Assembly: GCA_965205545.1 (NCBI GenBank)
Contig: OZ242170.1
Span: forward strand, 2,728,001 to 2,792,000
Reading direction: 5' to 3'
From: Bin55 sp965205545
GTDB taxonomy: Bacteria > Pseudomonadota > Gammaproteobacteria > Pseudomonadales > Azotimanducaceae
Length of the DNA: 64,000 bases
Shown piece after piece: positions 1 through 8,867 of this stretch (position 1 is its first letter; each line of letters starts with the position of its first letter). Position numbers and translations under genes: made by a program. The notes beneath the pieces were generated by a model. That model was not told the origin of the DNA. It ran no database searches and saw only the letters and a list, made by a program, of their open reading frames with translations.

Positions 1-1
1 T

Positions 2-862
2 GAATTCCTACCCATGGACCGAATGCGAGACGGCATTGACCGAGCTTATGAGTGCGCCAAGCCCGATGGATGGAACGAAGCCGCGCGCGCCATTTTGACA
101 ACGGACACTGCCACCAAGGGCTATTCTGTCTCGTTCGAGGTAGGAAGCCATCAAGTGGATGCGACGGGCGTCGTGAAGGGATCGGGAATGATTCGGCCCA
201 ATATGGCTACATTGCTCGCTTTTGTTGCGACCGACATTCGAATGTCTGAAAGCGTCGCGAACGCGTTGTCGTTGGACCTGGCGGAGAAGAGTTTCAATCG
301 ATTGACCATAGATGGCGACACTTCGACAAATGATTCATTTTTGTTGATTGCAACCGGTCGGAATGCTGCGCCAGCCATTGAAGACCTAGAAGGGGATTGT
401 TATCAGCAATTGCTCAACGGTCTAACGTCTTTAGTGCGGGAATTGGCGATCCGTACCGTTCGAGATGGGGAAGGCGCAACCAAGTTCATCACAATAAAGG
501 TGGCAGGAGGACGAACCGAGCGAGAGTGTCTGCAAGTGGCCTACACGATAGCTCATTCCCCGTTGATCAAAACTGCAGCTTTCGCTGGTGACCCGAATTG
601 GGGTCGCTTCTGCATGGCGATTGGTCGCGCTGGAATCGAAGACTTGGAGGTGTCTGGGATTTCGCTCGACATCAATGACGTGGCAATCGCAAGAAACGGA
701 CTTGTTGCAGAAAACTACAACGAGGAATCGGCGGCACAAGAGATGTCTGGACCTGAGTTCGAGGTTTTAGTTGAATTGGGAAGAGGGACGGCAACTGAGG
801 AAATTTGGACATCCGACTTGTCGTACGACTACGTAAAGATCAATGCCGAGTACAGAACCTAG
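2..862 (+). CDS. argJ: Glutamate N-acetyltransferase / amino-acid acetyltransferase ArgJ, 5'-truncated by window edge
   Basis: ArgJ moves the acetyl group from N-acetylornithine to glutamate in the cyclic arginine pathway. The reading frame is open from the first bases of the window, so the gene starts upstream; the family is about 400 residues and roughly the first 115 are missing. The self-cleavage site is visible as KGSGMIRPNMATLLAF, with the catalytic Thr codon at nt 209, where the precursor splits into alpha and beta chains. The C-terminus (WTSDLSYDYVKINAEYRT) is the usual ArgJ ending. It converges on yacG. Whether the enzyme is bifunctional (also using acetyl-CoA) cannot be told from this part. 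Confidence 0.95.
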   Translation, partial: EFLPMDRMRDGIDRAYECAKPDGWNEAARAILTTDTATKGYSVSFEVGSHQVDATGVVKGSGMIRPNMATLLAFVATDIRMSESVANALSLDLAEKSFNRLTIDGDTSTNDSFLLIATGRNAAPAIEDLEGDCYQQLLNGLTSLVRELAIRTVRDGEGATKFITIKVAGGRTERECLQVAYTIAHSPLIKTAAFAGDPNWGRFCMAIGRAGIEDLEVSGISLDINDVAIARNGLVAENYNEESAAQEMSGPEFEVLVELGRGTATEEIWTSDLSYDYVKINAEYRT

Positions 863-907
863 ACGGTGCGAAGCCTCCACTCAATTCGGGAGGATCCGTT
901 CCGTACT

Positions 908-1129
908 CTAGCCTCCGTTTTCTGAGTAGTGAGTAGGGTCCAAATCGTTGCCCCCACGGGGAATGGATCTCCGCTCTTCCACCCACTCGCCTAGATCAAT
1001 AAGCTTGCAACGCTCAGAACAAAAAGGCCTGTAGCGGTTTTCAGTGGACCAAACCACTATTCGCTCGCATGTGGGACAGCTCGCCGAATCTTGTCTTGTG
1101 TTTTTGGGATTGACCTTCACCATGTTCAT
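908..1129 (-). CDS. yacG: DNA gyrase inhibitor / zinc-binding protein YacG
   Basis: This 73-residue protein carries the YacG zinc finger: CPTC at residues 18-21 and CSERC at 37-41, followed by the conserved IDLGEWVEERRSIP stretch. YacG binds zinc and in E. coli inhibits DNA gyrase by contacting GyrB. The length fits the family (about 65). The start is uncertain because Met1 and Met3 are both possible and neither has a clear ribosome-binding site. In many gammaproteobacteria yacG lies near pilD and coaE; here pilD is 2.4 kb away, with two oxidoreductase genes between and no coaE visible. Confidence 0.9.
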   Translation of the reverse strand: MNMVKVNPKNTRQDSASCPTCERIVVWSTENRYRPFCSERCKLIDLGEWVEERRSIPRGGNDLDPTHYSENGG

Positions 1130-1506
1130 GAGAGTAAGCGCACTAGTCCGTGTGAGAACCTAGCACACATGACATTGGAATCTACGCCAGAATTATGGCG
1201 GAAAAAGGTTGAGTCTGTCGAGCCAGACGCAAATGACGTTGGGGCACTTTCGTTTGGGACTTCGTGCTCTCAGCTATTCATCTTGGCAGTCCAATTTCTG
1301 CAATGAGGGGAAGGTAGATCTCTAAGTCTGATCTTGGGAACTGTATCGTTGGATGTTTCTATAGCTAGACCGCTGTGCGATAGCTACAGAATGTAGTTGT
1401 CACCTAAACCCTAGATGGAAACAATGAGATTCAACTCGTTGCTCCATGATTGATAGACTGCCAAGCACAAGAACTGCGTTTTTGGCGAGAGATGATTTGA
1501 GAGGAG
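1130..1506. other. Intergenic region without recognised gene
   Basis: About 380 bp lie between the divergent yacG and the SDR gene. Short open frames here have no recognisable protein features. The region must hold promoters for both sides, but I could not single out a convincing -35/-10 pair. Confidence 0.5.
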
Positions 1507-2295
1507 TTGTTGTTGGATTTCCAGCAGAAATACGGACCGTGGGCACTTATAGCTGGTGCGTCTGAAGGACTAGGACAAGCATTTACTGAAGCAATTGCCG
1601 CTCGGGGACTGAACCTCATCCTGATCGCCCGCAGATCAGCTGTTTTGGAGAGTTTGGCTCACGAACTAAGAGAGCGGCATGGAGTAGAAACGCGATGTTT
1701 GAGTGAGGATCTAGCAAACCCCGACTTGAACATCGTTGTCGAAGAATCGACTCGCGATGTGGAGGTGGGGCTGATAGTTTACAACGCAGCCTATGTACCC
1801 ACAGGTTTGTTTGCTGAGACTGACGAGGAATCGTTGCAGCGGGTCGTTCGCACAAATGTGTTGGGACCCGTGATTGTCTTGAGAAAACTGGTTCCGCTAA
1901 TGCTTGAACGTAAGCGAGGGGGAGTGGTATTGATGTCGTCAGTTGCTGGTTTCCAAGGCGTGCCCTTGCTTGCTGGATACGCTGCAAGCAAAGCTTTTAC
2001 TACGAGCTTAGGGGAAAGCCTCTGGGGCGAGCTTCGCCACGAAGACATTGATGTCGTTTCATGTTGTTCGGGTGCAGTACCCACTCCAGGCTATCGACGT
2101 AGTTACAAGCAGGATGTGCCTGGGATGCTCTCGCCAAATCGTGTAGCTGAACAAACGCTGAGGTCGCTGGAAAAAGGACCACGGTTGATCCCCGGCACGA
2201 TAAATCGTGTTGTTAGCCAAATACTCAATCGGCTACTTAGTCGCCGTCAAGCAATCTCAATAATGCACTCGAATGCACGAAGAAACCTCAGATGA
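1507..2295 (+). CDS. Short-chain dehydrogenase/reductase (SDR) family oxidoreductase
   Basis: Classical SDR of about 260 residues. The Rossmann glycine motif appears as AGASEGLGQ near residues 16-24, and the active site as SSVAG followed by YAASK (Tyr and Lys of the YxxxK pair). The start is one of three consecutive TTG codons (1507, 1510, 1513). GAGGAG at 1501-1506 best fits TTG at 1513. The stop overlaps the start of the next gene (ATGA at 2292-2295), so the two are translationally coupled, and the partner is a sterol-reductase-like membrane enzyme. That pairing hints at lipid or isoprenoid/steroid ketone chemistry, but the substrate is unknown. Confidence 0.85.
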   Translation: MLLDFQQKYGPWALIAGASEGLGQAFTEAIAARGLNLILIARRSAVLESLAHELRERHGVETRCLSEDLANPDLNIVVEESTRDVEVGLIVYNAAYVPTGLFAETDEESLQRVVRTNVLGPVIVLRKLVPLMLERKRGGVVLMSSVAGFQGVPLLAGYAASKAFTTSLGESLWGELRHEDIDVVSCCSGAVPTPGYRRSYKQDVPGMLSPNRVAEQTLRSLEKGPRLIPGTINRVVSQILNRLLSRRQAISIMHSNARRNLR

Positions 2296-3374
2296 GCGCG
2301 CTGTTGGGGTTCTTTACCCCTTGGATTTTGGCAGTGCTTGTTCTCGTCGGGCACTTGGTGATTCCTGCGCGCAAAATCATTGGCTATGCGAAAGACGCTT
2401 TATCGGGGGTGCCTCTTACGTACCGCACAAATGGCGGGCTTGTCTTTGTTGTCGTAGTTCTTCTGTGGTTGCTCGCGGGGACGTTGGGCACGATTCCGTT
2501 CGATTGGTTTTGGACGCATCGCTGGTATACATTGATTGGGTCTCTAGTGCTTAGCATTTTGGCCACGGCATGCGCGATCTGGCGTGTACCTAAGGGTGAG
2601 AGGTCGTGGATTTCGGATTTTTTCTTGGGTCGACGCTTTAATCCAAGATTCATTGGAAACAGAGTGGATGCCAAAATGTTTCTCTATCTCTATGGTGCGA
2701 TTTTTCTAGAACTTAATTTGCTGTCATTCGCCGCGCACCATGGTTTGGTCCATAACAATGGCTATTCTCCCGGGATCGTCATTTACTTAGTCCTCTTTAC
2801 CTGGTTCTTGTGCGACTACTTAGTGTTCGAACGCGTTCATACCTACACATACGACTTGGTCGCTGAGAATTTAGGATTCAAACTCATCGGTGGCTGCCTC
2901 GTTGTCTACCCGTTTTTTTACGCAATTGGGCTTTGGGCGGTCGTTGAACTTCCAGATCCGAGTTCCCCTTGGTGGCTAGTGACACTTGCTGTCGTTGCGT
3001 TCGTTGCCGGCTGGGTTTTGGCTCGAGGATCAAATCTACAAAAGTACCAATTTAAGAAAGACCCAACACGCACTTTTCTGGGTTTCATTGAACCCAAGGT
3101 TGTGACAGACGGTGAGAAATCTCTGCTTTGCAGTGGGTTTTGGAGACTCTCCCGGCACATCAATTATCTTGGTGAGTTTCTCATGGCAACAGGCTTAACT
3201 CTAGCATTGGGCTGGCCTCATGTGATCGTAGTGTGGCTATACCCTCTTTACTACGTACTCCTATTGGCTGGACGGGAAAGAGACGACGATCGACGTTGTG
3301 CCGCCAAGTACGGAGTATTGTGGGATCGCTATCGTGAAAGAGTCCCTTGGCGCATAATTCCAAGAGTCTATTGA
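2292..3374 (+). CDS. Integral membrane ERG4/ERG24 (sterol C14/C24/7-reductase)-like protein
   Basis: A 360-residue protein with about eight to ten hydrophobic spans. Its ending matches the sterol-reductase / isoprenylcysteine methyltransferase-like superfamily: SGFWRLSRHINYLGEF, then GRERDDDRRCAAKYG and a terminal WDRYRERVPWRIIPRVY. The N-terminal VPLTYRTNGGL resembles the family's conserved NG(L) segment. Enzymes of this fold reduce double bonds of sterols with NADPH. It overlaps the upstream SDR by 4 nt and is presumably co-expressed. No oxidosqualene cyclase or other sterol gene is in the window, so the substrate may be another polycyclic or isoprenoid lipid. Family assignment is good; specificity is unknown. 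Confidence 0.8.
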   Translation: MSALLGFFTPWILAVLVLVGHLVIPARKIIGYAKDALSGVPLTYRTNGGLVFVVVVLLWLLAGTLGTIPFDWFWTHRWYTLIGSLVLSILATACAIWRVPKGERSWISDFFLGRRFNPRFIGNRVDAKMFLYLYGAIFLELNLLSFAAHHGLVHNNGYSPGIVIYLVLFTWFLCDYLVFERVHTYTYDLVAENLGFKLIGGCLVVYPFFYAIGLWAVVELPDPSSPWWLVTLAVVAFVAGWVLARGSNLQKYQFKKDPTRTFLGFIEPKVVTDGEKSLLCSGFWRLSRHINYLGEFLMATGLTLALGWPHVIVVWLYPLYYVLLLAGRERDDDRRCAAKYGVLWDRYRERVPWRIIPRVY

Positions 3375-3510
3375 GGCTTCTCGCAGCGAATTCTCGCCTT
3401 GAACCTGTCTGTTGCAAAGACTCCTCGATTCACTCATTTTGTACACCATTGGTGCAGTATTCATACGAGGTTGGGCGCAATTCGCAGAATGTCGATGCCG
3501 AACAAGCCCG

Positions 3511-4437
3511 CTAGATGCGGAGAAAAATTAGGTTGTACAGTTGTTCATGCAGCAATATGACAACTATTGCAGCTAACGCAAGGAAGGGACCGAATCGAAT
3601 GCCTTCGTCCTGTGAATATCGGCCACGGAGAAGCTCACTGACACCGTAGAGTGTGCCTAGCGCGAACGCTATCACAACCACATAGGGCAACAATTGCCAT
3701 CCTACCCATGCCCCAATTGCTGCATGTAGCTTGAAGTCGCCCTCGCCCATGGCATCCCTGCCTCGAATCAGTCGAAATGCATGATTGAGCAACCAGAAGG
3801 AGAGGTAGCCTGCAATCGCCCCAATGACAGCTGATCCAATCGGAGCAAGGAAGAGAGATGAAGGAAGCAATACGGAGACCAGAAGGCCAAGGAATAGCAG
3901 GGGGTAGGTAAGCTCATTGGGAAGCGTTCCTTGCTCCAAGTCGATCATCGCCAAAACGATCAGAATTGCTATGCCGGTTATTAGCGCAGCGGCCTCAAGT
4001 GAAATTCCATTGAGAGCAACAACCAAGGCAACCAGAAGAAACGTTACGAGTTCAATGAACGGGTAGCGGATGGAAATTGGCTGATTGCAGTCAGCACACT
4101 TGCCACGAAGTGCCAACCAACTTACTACGGGGACGAGGTGCACGATTCGAATCTGTGCTTTACAGTTTGGACAGTGAGAACGAGGGAAAAAGAGATTGAG
4201 CGGATTTGAATTAGGCGGCTCAATGCGCAAAAGATCATGGGCCTCGGCCCGTAGCTTTCTGTCGGCCATCAGAGGAATTCTAGAAATGAGTACATTCAGC
4301 AAGCTTCCGAGCGCAAGCCCGAAGACACCGGCCATTCCTAGCAAGAACCAATGTTCCACAGTCAGTTGATCCGTTTTGTTGAAAGTATATTTGGCATGGC
4401 AAACGCAATACGTGATTAGATGCATCGGAAGTGCCAC
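3511..4437 (-). CDS. pilD: Type IV prepilin peptidase / N-methyltransferase PilD (A24 family)
   Basis: PilD cleaves type IV prepilin leaders at the inner membrane and methylates the new N-terminus. The sequence shows the first membrane span with GSLLNVLISRIP, the cytoplasmic loop with two CxxC pairs (CPNC and CADC) typical of bifunctional enzymes, and the two catalytic aspartates in IDLEQGTLPNELT and GEGDFKLHAAIGAW. The annotated ATG gives about 24 extra residues compared with the family; a GTG ending at 4359 (VEHWFLLGMAG...) is a better fit to the usual start. No pilB or pilC lies next to it here. Confidence 0.93.
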   Translation of the reverse strand: MALPMHLITYCVCHAKYTFNKTDQLTVEHWFLLGMAGVFGLALGSLLNVLISRIPLMADRKLRAEAHDLLRIEPPNSNPLNLFFPRSHCPNCKAQIRIVHLVPVVSWLALRGKCADCNQPISIRYPFIELVTFLLVALVVALNGISLEAAALITGIAILIVLAMIDLEQGTLPNELTYPLLFLGLLVSVLLPSSLFLAPIGSAVIGAIAGYLSFWLLNHAFRLIRGRDAMGEGDFKLHAAIGAWVGWQLLPYVVVIAFALGTLYGVSELLRGRYSQDEGIRFGPFLALAAIVVILLHEQLYNLIFLRI

Positions 4438-4456
4438 GAGACACGGGGGCCAACGA

Positions 4457-4462
4457 TATAAT
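4457..4462 (+). promoter_or_regulatory. Probable -10 element of tRNA-Thr promoter
   Basis: A perfect TATAAT lies 15 bp before the tRNA, followed by a GC-rich discriminator (GCCCCC), as expected for a stable-RNA promoter under stringent control. No good -35 hexamer is visible at the right distance. Confidence 0.55.
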
Positions 4463-4477
4463 TTTGCCCCCTCGGTC

Positions 4478-4554
4478 GCCGGAATAGCTCAGTTAGGCAG
4501 AGCGACTGATTCGTAATCAGTAGGTCCGCAGTTCGAATCTGCGTTCCGGCACCA
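4478..4554 (+). tRNA. tRNA-Thr (anticodon CGT)
   Basis: The 77-nt sequence folds as a complete cloverleaf. The acceptor stem is GCCGGAA/TTCCGGC, the D-arm GCTC/GAGC, the anticodon stem ACTGA/TCAGT with loop TTCGTAA (anticodon CGT, reading ACG), and the T-arm CGCAG/CTGCG with loop TTCGAAT. The 3' CCA is encoded. A T-run follows directly and may help termination. Confidence 0.97.
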
Positions 4555-5022
4555 GTTTTTGCTTGGTCCTACGCCAATTAGTCCTGCGTCTTCTATTGAC
4601 CAATGCGCAATTGCCTAGATGATTCTTTCGTCAACCACTTCAAACCGACTGTTGAGTCTATCGAGGACTCGAGGAGTCAACGCGTCCGGAGCACAGTGAT
4701 GCGACCTGTTGTGCTGACACAACAAAAGTGGAATGGCTTGGTTTGGGAAGGGTCGATACTAGCTCTGAGAGTTCAGACACGTGACACTTCGTCCATGCGA
4801 CGAGCAAGCAGTGAATAGATGGAGCATGAACATCCAAAGGGAGCCTGCAAGACGTAGCAAAATCGGGAGAAGCACGGCCAAAGAGTGCTTACAGCTTGTC
4901 GCGAGATCACATCGAGATTGGTGTAAAGCTTATAAGCTGGAAATGTCTTACCAATTTAGAGAAGACAATGCGTAAAAGATGTTAGCGCCATGACTAAAGT
5001 ACCAACCATGATGCGGCCTTAG
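4555..5022. other. Intergenic region downstream of tRNA-Thr, no recognised gene
   Basis: About 470 bp with only short open frames that lack protein-like features. I looked for a second copy of the tRNA 3' end, which would mark an integrated element, and saw none nearby. Confidence 0.5.
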
Positions 5023-8000
5023 TCAGTTTACAACGCTACTTTCGACCAACGTCCAACGTATTGCGTCGGCAACGCGAAGTGAGTTTGGCGGATCGACCGA
5101 GACTAGATCTAGGTTGACTGTTGGACTCAATATTTCGAACTCTCCCAGGTGAATCCACCCCGTTTCTCGCTTGGGGTCCACTTGAATCAATGTCTCTAGT
5201 TTACCTTCCGTTAGAACAAAGCTATGCACACCATAGCGACCCGTGAACGAATAAACATCTGGAAAGTGATACGACAGCGACCAAGTGCCGGTTACGGCCA
5301 AATCTGCAGTGAAACGAGCCACTTCTACATCGACTCCATGAGTTGCCAGGGTAGACGGTCGATATCTGCCATAAAAGCTTGACCACGGTTCTGCAATCAT
5401 TCTCCAATCTTGATTTGCGCGAGGATTGGCCCAATCGAACCTCTCCAGCCCTTTAAGAATCCGTGAGGGGAGTTGTGGTGGCTCCCACGGCCACCGGATT
5501 TTGCTGAGCAAGCTAGGCTCACTACGGGCTATCCAACCAACAAGCGAAAAACCCGCGTCTAGGTTGTCCACAATCGCAGTGTCTTCACTGTTGGGATTCC
5601 ACGAAATCTCGGTAATGTATGGGAGCGGGTCTTCGACTATGACATTGGTTGAATCCGCGCGTGGATTTGACAACGGCTCTAAGTAGATTCCAGCAGTGTT
5701 TTCAGAGTAGCAAGTGTCGATAGCAACACCTAATATTTCCTCTACAGAATAGAGGTTTACTTGGTAGGCAGCGTGGCCCGGCACCTTCAAGGCGTTACCG
5801 GCCTCAACGGTTTCATAGAGGAGATCAGTGTAGAACTTCACTACGCCCGTTACTTGGGTGTCGTTTCTTAACTTAAAGGAAGCCCTATGGGTGTATGCGG
5901 TATCGTCGGCTGATACACTAACCACCTCCAACTCGCCTGCGGTGAATGCTGGGGCGATTGTCGATCCATTCCATTCGCTCAGGATTGGCAATAGCGAGCT
6001 TGAAGAGTCACGGGATTCGCTGAATTTGCTAGCACTTTGCACGGTGGGTTGTTTGACCAAGCGCTTGGTTTCTAAATCAAGTAGTTCCTTCAATGTTGCA
6101 TTGCCGTAGAGTTCGACCAAAGCTCTATAGGTATCGTAGAGTCTAATTTCGAGTGCCGCTGTTGTCAGGTTCCTGTCTTGACTATGAAGCAGCTCAGGCA
6201 TCGTCATGGATTGCATCGCAAATGAAGCGTCGTTGAGCATGAAACGATAATAAGCTTCACCTTCGAGTCGGGTTGGATCTCTATACTCGTGTGATCCAAA
6301 TAGTCTCTTCAATACGGTGCTTGGATAGATTACCGTCAAATCTGCGACTTCCTCGATCAAGTCAATATCGGACGGAGAGAAATACACATCCGGACCAAGC
6401 ATAATGTCGATTATTAGCAATCTCTTCATAAAGTTCACGACAGAACCCTCCCACCCAACTGGTTGATCTAGAAAGGGAAAGTACTGTGATGCCACTGCGG
6501 TCAATATGTTCCCGCCGAGTATGTTTGTATAGTCGTAGAAGAACAGCGATTCCGTAATGTTCTCTTGTCGTTCGCGATCGGACATCCCGTCAAAGCTCAT
6601 GTATGCCTCATAGAGGCGATCTAACTTCGCAGTGGGAAATCCACTCTCACGTATGAAGACGATCCCTGGCTGTGTGTAAAGGAATGGCATGTCGTACCCA
6701 CCAATGAGGCGAAGCTGGTTGGGAACCTCTACAAACGTCAGCGACCTGTAGGGGAACGGCATTCCGGAGTCTCCAAGCTCCACCAGACGATCAGCTATAT
6801 AGGAAAGCATCAAGTTCCACACGGCGTCCATGGGCTGCGTAGGCTCGAAGTGCCGGTCATGGATTAGCAGTTCTAGTTCGACTCCTGCAGCATGAGTTTT
6901 GAGGGATTGGAATTTTGAAGCCACAATTGCGAAGTGTGGCACTTCTTCTTTGGTATGAATCCTGTAGCGGCGAGAATCCACGGACTGAATCAATTCACGT
7001 TCTGGCGCGGCCAGCATCCAGTTCTTGTTCGCTATGAGGACATCGAGGTCGATGGCGAATGTATCTACTGTCCTAACCATAGATTGAACCGCCTTGTCTA
7101 TACCAAGCGGCAGTGGCACGGGGTACCATCTGCTACCCGGCATGAGTGCCACGAATCGTCTGTCGAAAATCGAATTCGTTAGCCCAAGCAACTTGGGAAC
7201 TTGAGGAGAAACGCCTGTAGTCCGCAGAAAGTCTCGTTTGGGCTCTGGATAGCCGAATTTCACATCTGGAACTCCACTTCCCTTGATCGAGACGATCCAA
7301 GACTTCTTGGAGAGCCCCTCATCCTTTATTGGAATGATTAGCAGTCCTTCCTTAAAGGAGAAATCTCGCTCCAACCCGTCCACCCGAACATGCTGCAAGC
7401 TCATACCGGGATTGAACGAGAACCGCAACGACTCCAATGCTGAATCTGAAGTGGTGTATACCGACAGGTTCATATCAACCAGCAATAGAACGCCTGGATA
7501 GATTTCCACCTTGCCGCTAATGTTGGTTAGTTCCAATGCACCATCATCTGACGACGTCTGATGAGTAGTAGCCACTTGTTCCCTTTGATTGCCTTCGTGA
7601 GTAACGACGCACCCATGAACAAGGAGACCAGCGATACTTACTCCCATTAACGCCAGCGCAGCGCATAGATAGAGCGCACGCTGCACATCTCTCCTGGCAC
7701 TGAGCAGAGCGGCGAAAACGAGCATCGCAAACGTTATCAAGATCCAAATGAATCTATTGAAGAGAACCCAACCCGAACTGAAATGAGGCAGGATTTCGGA
7801 AACTAGCATTGAGTGGGTCGTCGAGTATGACGCAATCTCTCTCCAACAGAATGGAATTGCCTGAATCAAGATAAGGTGAAGCAAAGCGATCGACATTGAC
7901 GACAAGCCAGTCAACGTCTTGCTTTTGAAAATTTGACGAAGGACCAATGTGAGAGCGCAATAAAACACGATAGAAGTTGGCACGTCTACGAGAACCAGGT

Positions 8001-8505
8001 TCAAGGCCGACATCAGTTCTGGTGCGGGCCCGAGTTCGACGCCAAAGACCTCAGGCTGAGAAGCAAGCACATAAATTGCTATGAAATTTACTAGAGGTAT
8101 TAGGAACACCAACAACGATATGCCAAGCGCCGTTCCAGCCGTCCAGACAACGTTTGTGTATTGCTTGCACTGAACCGCTTCCATCATGTCGGTTCTGCAC
8201 ATGCGTTCGAAGTGCACTAAGGTCAATGCGACAACGACAAACTGCAGCAAGAGAAAATGAAGGGAATCGACGTTTCCAACGAGAAACTGGGTAGCGTTGT
8301 AACCCAAGTTTGGCGACTGGATGGCGAATTGGGTTTGATAGCCTGCAGCAATCAAAAACGAAAATTGCAGCACAAGGCTCAAAAGGAAAAACAGTATTTT
8401 GTAGTGGACGGAACTTGCTAGTTCCTTAATCGTACATTTGGTGATGGCCAAGCAATCAATCATTCGCTTTGTTCTCGTTACTTTAGGAGTCACAAAGTCC
8501 GGCAC
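5023..8505 (-). CDS. Giant ABC-2-type permease fused to a degenerate peptidase-M1-like extracellular region
   Basis: A protein of 1,160 residues (GTG start) or 1,146 (ATG ending at 8463). The first ~300 residues contain about six to seven membrane spans arranged like an ABC-2 permease. The rest is a large soluble region resembling the M1-aminopeptidase-like part of ABC permease/aminopeptidase fusions, for example YPxxxLxxVEVP-type text (FPYRSLTFVEVP), GIVFIRESGFP and a beta-rich C-terminus. I find no HExxH zinc motif, so peptidase activity is unlikely. It is a diverged paralogue of the protein encoded at 19267-22860. No ABC ATPase gene is next to it. Its leader carries a tandem duplication described separately. 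Family call is moderate; function unknown. Confidence 0.7.
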   Translation of the reverse strand: MPDFVTPKVTRTKRMIDCLAITKCTIKELASSVHYKILFFLLSLVLQFSFLIAAGYQTQFAIQSPNLGYNATQFLVGNVDSLHFLLLQFVVVALTLVHFERMCRTDMMEAVQCKQYTNVVWTAGTALGISLLVFLIPLVNFIAIYVLASQPEVFGVELGPAPELMSALNLVLVDVPTSIVFYCALTLVLRQIFKSKTLTGLSSMSIALLHLILIQAIPFCWREIASYSTTHSMLVSEILPHFSSGWVLFNRFIWILITFAMLVFAALLSARRDVQRALYLCAALALMGVSIAGLLVHGCVVTHEGNQREQVATTHQTSSDDGALELTNISGKVEIYPGVLLLVDMNLSVYTTSDSALESLRFSFNPGMSLQHVRVDGLERDFSFKEGLLIIPIKDEGLSKKSWIVSIKGSGVPDVKFGYPEPKRDFLRTTGVSPQVPKLLGLTNSIFDRRFVALMPGSRWYPVPLPLGIDKAVQSMVRTVDTFAIDLDVLIANKNWMLAAPERELIQSVDSRRYRIHTKEEVPHFAIVASKFQSLKTHAAGVELELLIHDRHFEPTQPMDAVWNLMLSYIADRLVELGDSGMPFPYRSLTFVEVPNQLRLIGGYDMPFLYTQPGIVFIRESGFPTAKLDRLYEAYMSFDGMSDRERQENITESLFFYDYTNILGGNILTAVASQYFPFLDQPVGWEGSVVNFMKRLLIIDIMLGPDVYFSPSDIDLIEEVADLTVIYPSTVLKRLFGSHEYRDPTRLEGEAYYRFMLNDASFAMQSMTMPELLHSQDRNLTTAALEIRLYDTYRALVELYGNATLKELLDLETKRLVKQPTVQSASKFSESRDSSSSLLPILSEWNGSTIAPAFTAGELEVVSVSADDTAYTHRASFKLRNDTQVTGVVKFYTDLLYETVEAGNALKVPGHAAYQVNLYSVEEILGVAIDTCYSENTAGIYLEPLSNPRADSTNVIVEDPLPYITEISWNPNSEDTAIVDNLDAGFSLVGWIARSEPSLLSKIRWPWEPPQLPSRILKGLERFDWANPRANQDWRMIAEPWSSFYGRYRPSTLATHGVDVEVARFTADLAVTGTWSLSYHFPDVYSFTGRYGVHSFVLTEGKLETLIQVDPKRETGWIHLGEFEILSPTVNLDLVSVDPPNSLRVADAIRWTLVESSVVN

Positions 8506-8664
8506 ACCACCTTTGAGTCCTAAGTTGTCAGGTGTTCTCGATCATTTGAAGCCTCCGCTTGTTCGTCTTGAGGGGGAGTGTTCTCGGAGTCCTAAGTTGT
8601 CAGGTGTTCTCGATCATTTGAAGCCTCCGCTTGTTCGTCTTGAGGGGGAGTGCCGGACACTTTG
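8493..8664 (-). promoter_or_regulatory. Possible long-range leader hairpin covering the GTG start of the giant permease
   Basis: On the minus strand, CAAAGTGTCCGGCAC (8664-8650) can pair with GTGCCGGACTTTG (8505-8493), which contains the proposed GTG start. This gives nine perfect pairs plus four beyond a 2-nt bulge. The arms enclose the two 66-bp direct repeats. If transcribed, the structure could hide the start codon. It could instead be the terminal inverted repeat of a small non-autonomous element. Confidence 0.35.
8515..8652 (-). repeat. Tandem direct repeat: two identical 66-bp copies, 72-bp period, each with a ribosome site and 5-codon ORF
   Basis: Copies at 8515-8580 and 8587-8652 are identical and separated by 6 bp. 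Read on the minus strand (the sense of the downstream permease gene), each copy contains GGAGG, a 6-nt spacer, then ATGATCGAGAACACCTGA, a mini-ORF encoding MIENT (8600-8617 and 8528-8545). The last copy is followed by AAAGGTGGT and the GTG start of the permease. This could be a duplicated translated leader that regulates the permease, or a recent duplication of a former gene start. Confidence 0.9.
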
Positions 8665-8867
8665 TTAGGGCGTACTGTACCATAAAATTCTTGCGTTGAC
8701 TGATTGATCGACCTAGTGATTTCTATGGATTCCAACGCTGCAAGGCAATCGAGCTAGATTGATTGGAGGGCTAACAAACGGCCAGCATCGAGATGTTTGT
8801 GGGTCCCGTGAGTTCGTTGGGAACACATTTTTTTAAAGCAGGTGGACTGGATTCTCGAGGAGCCCCA

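Noticed and set aside
874..893. Bidirectional terminator between argJ and yacG
   Set aside because: CCTCC/GGAGG can form a short stem but no T-run follows on either strand.
4555..5022. Integrated element or attachment site downstream of tRNA-Thr
   Set aside because: No integrase and no repeated copy of the tRNA 3' end were found in the window.
8438..8668. Plus-strand open frame with a 24-residue duplicated peptide
   Set aside because: It arises because the 72-bp repeat period is a multiple of three; much of it is antisense to the start of the permease gene, and no ribosome site precedes it.
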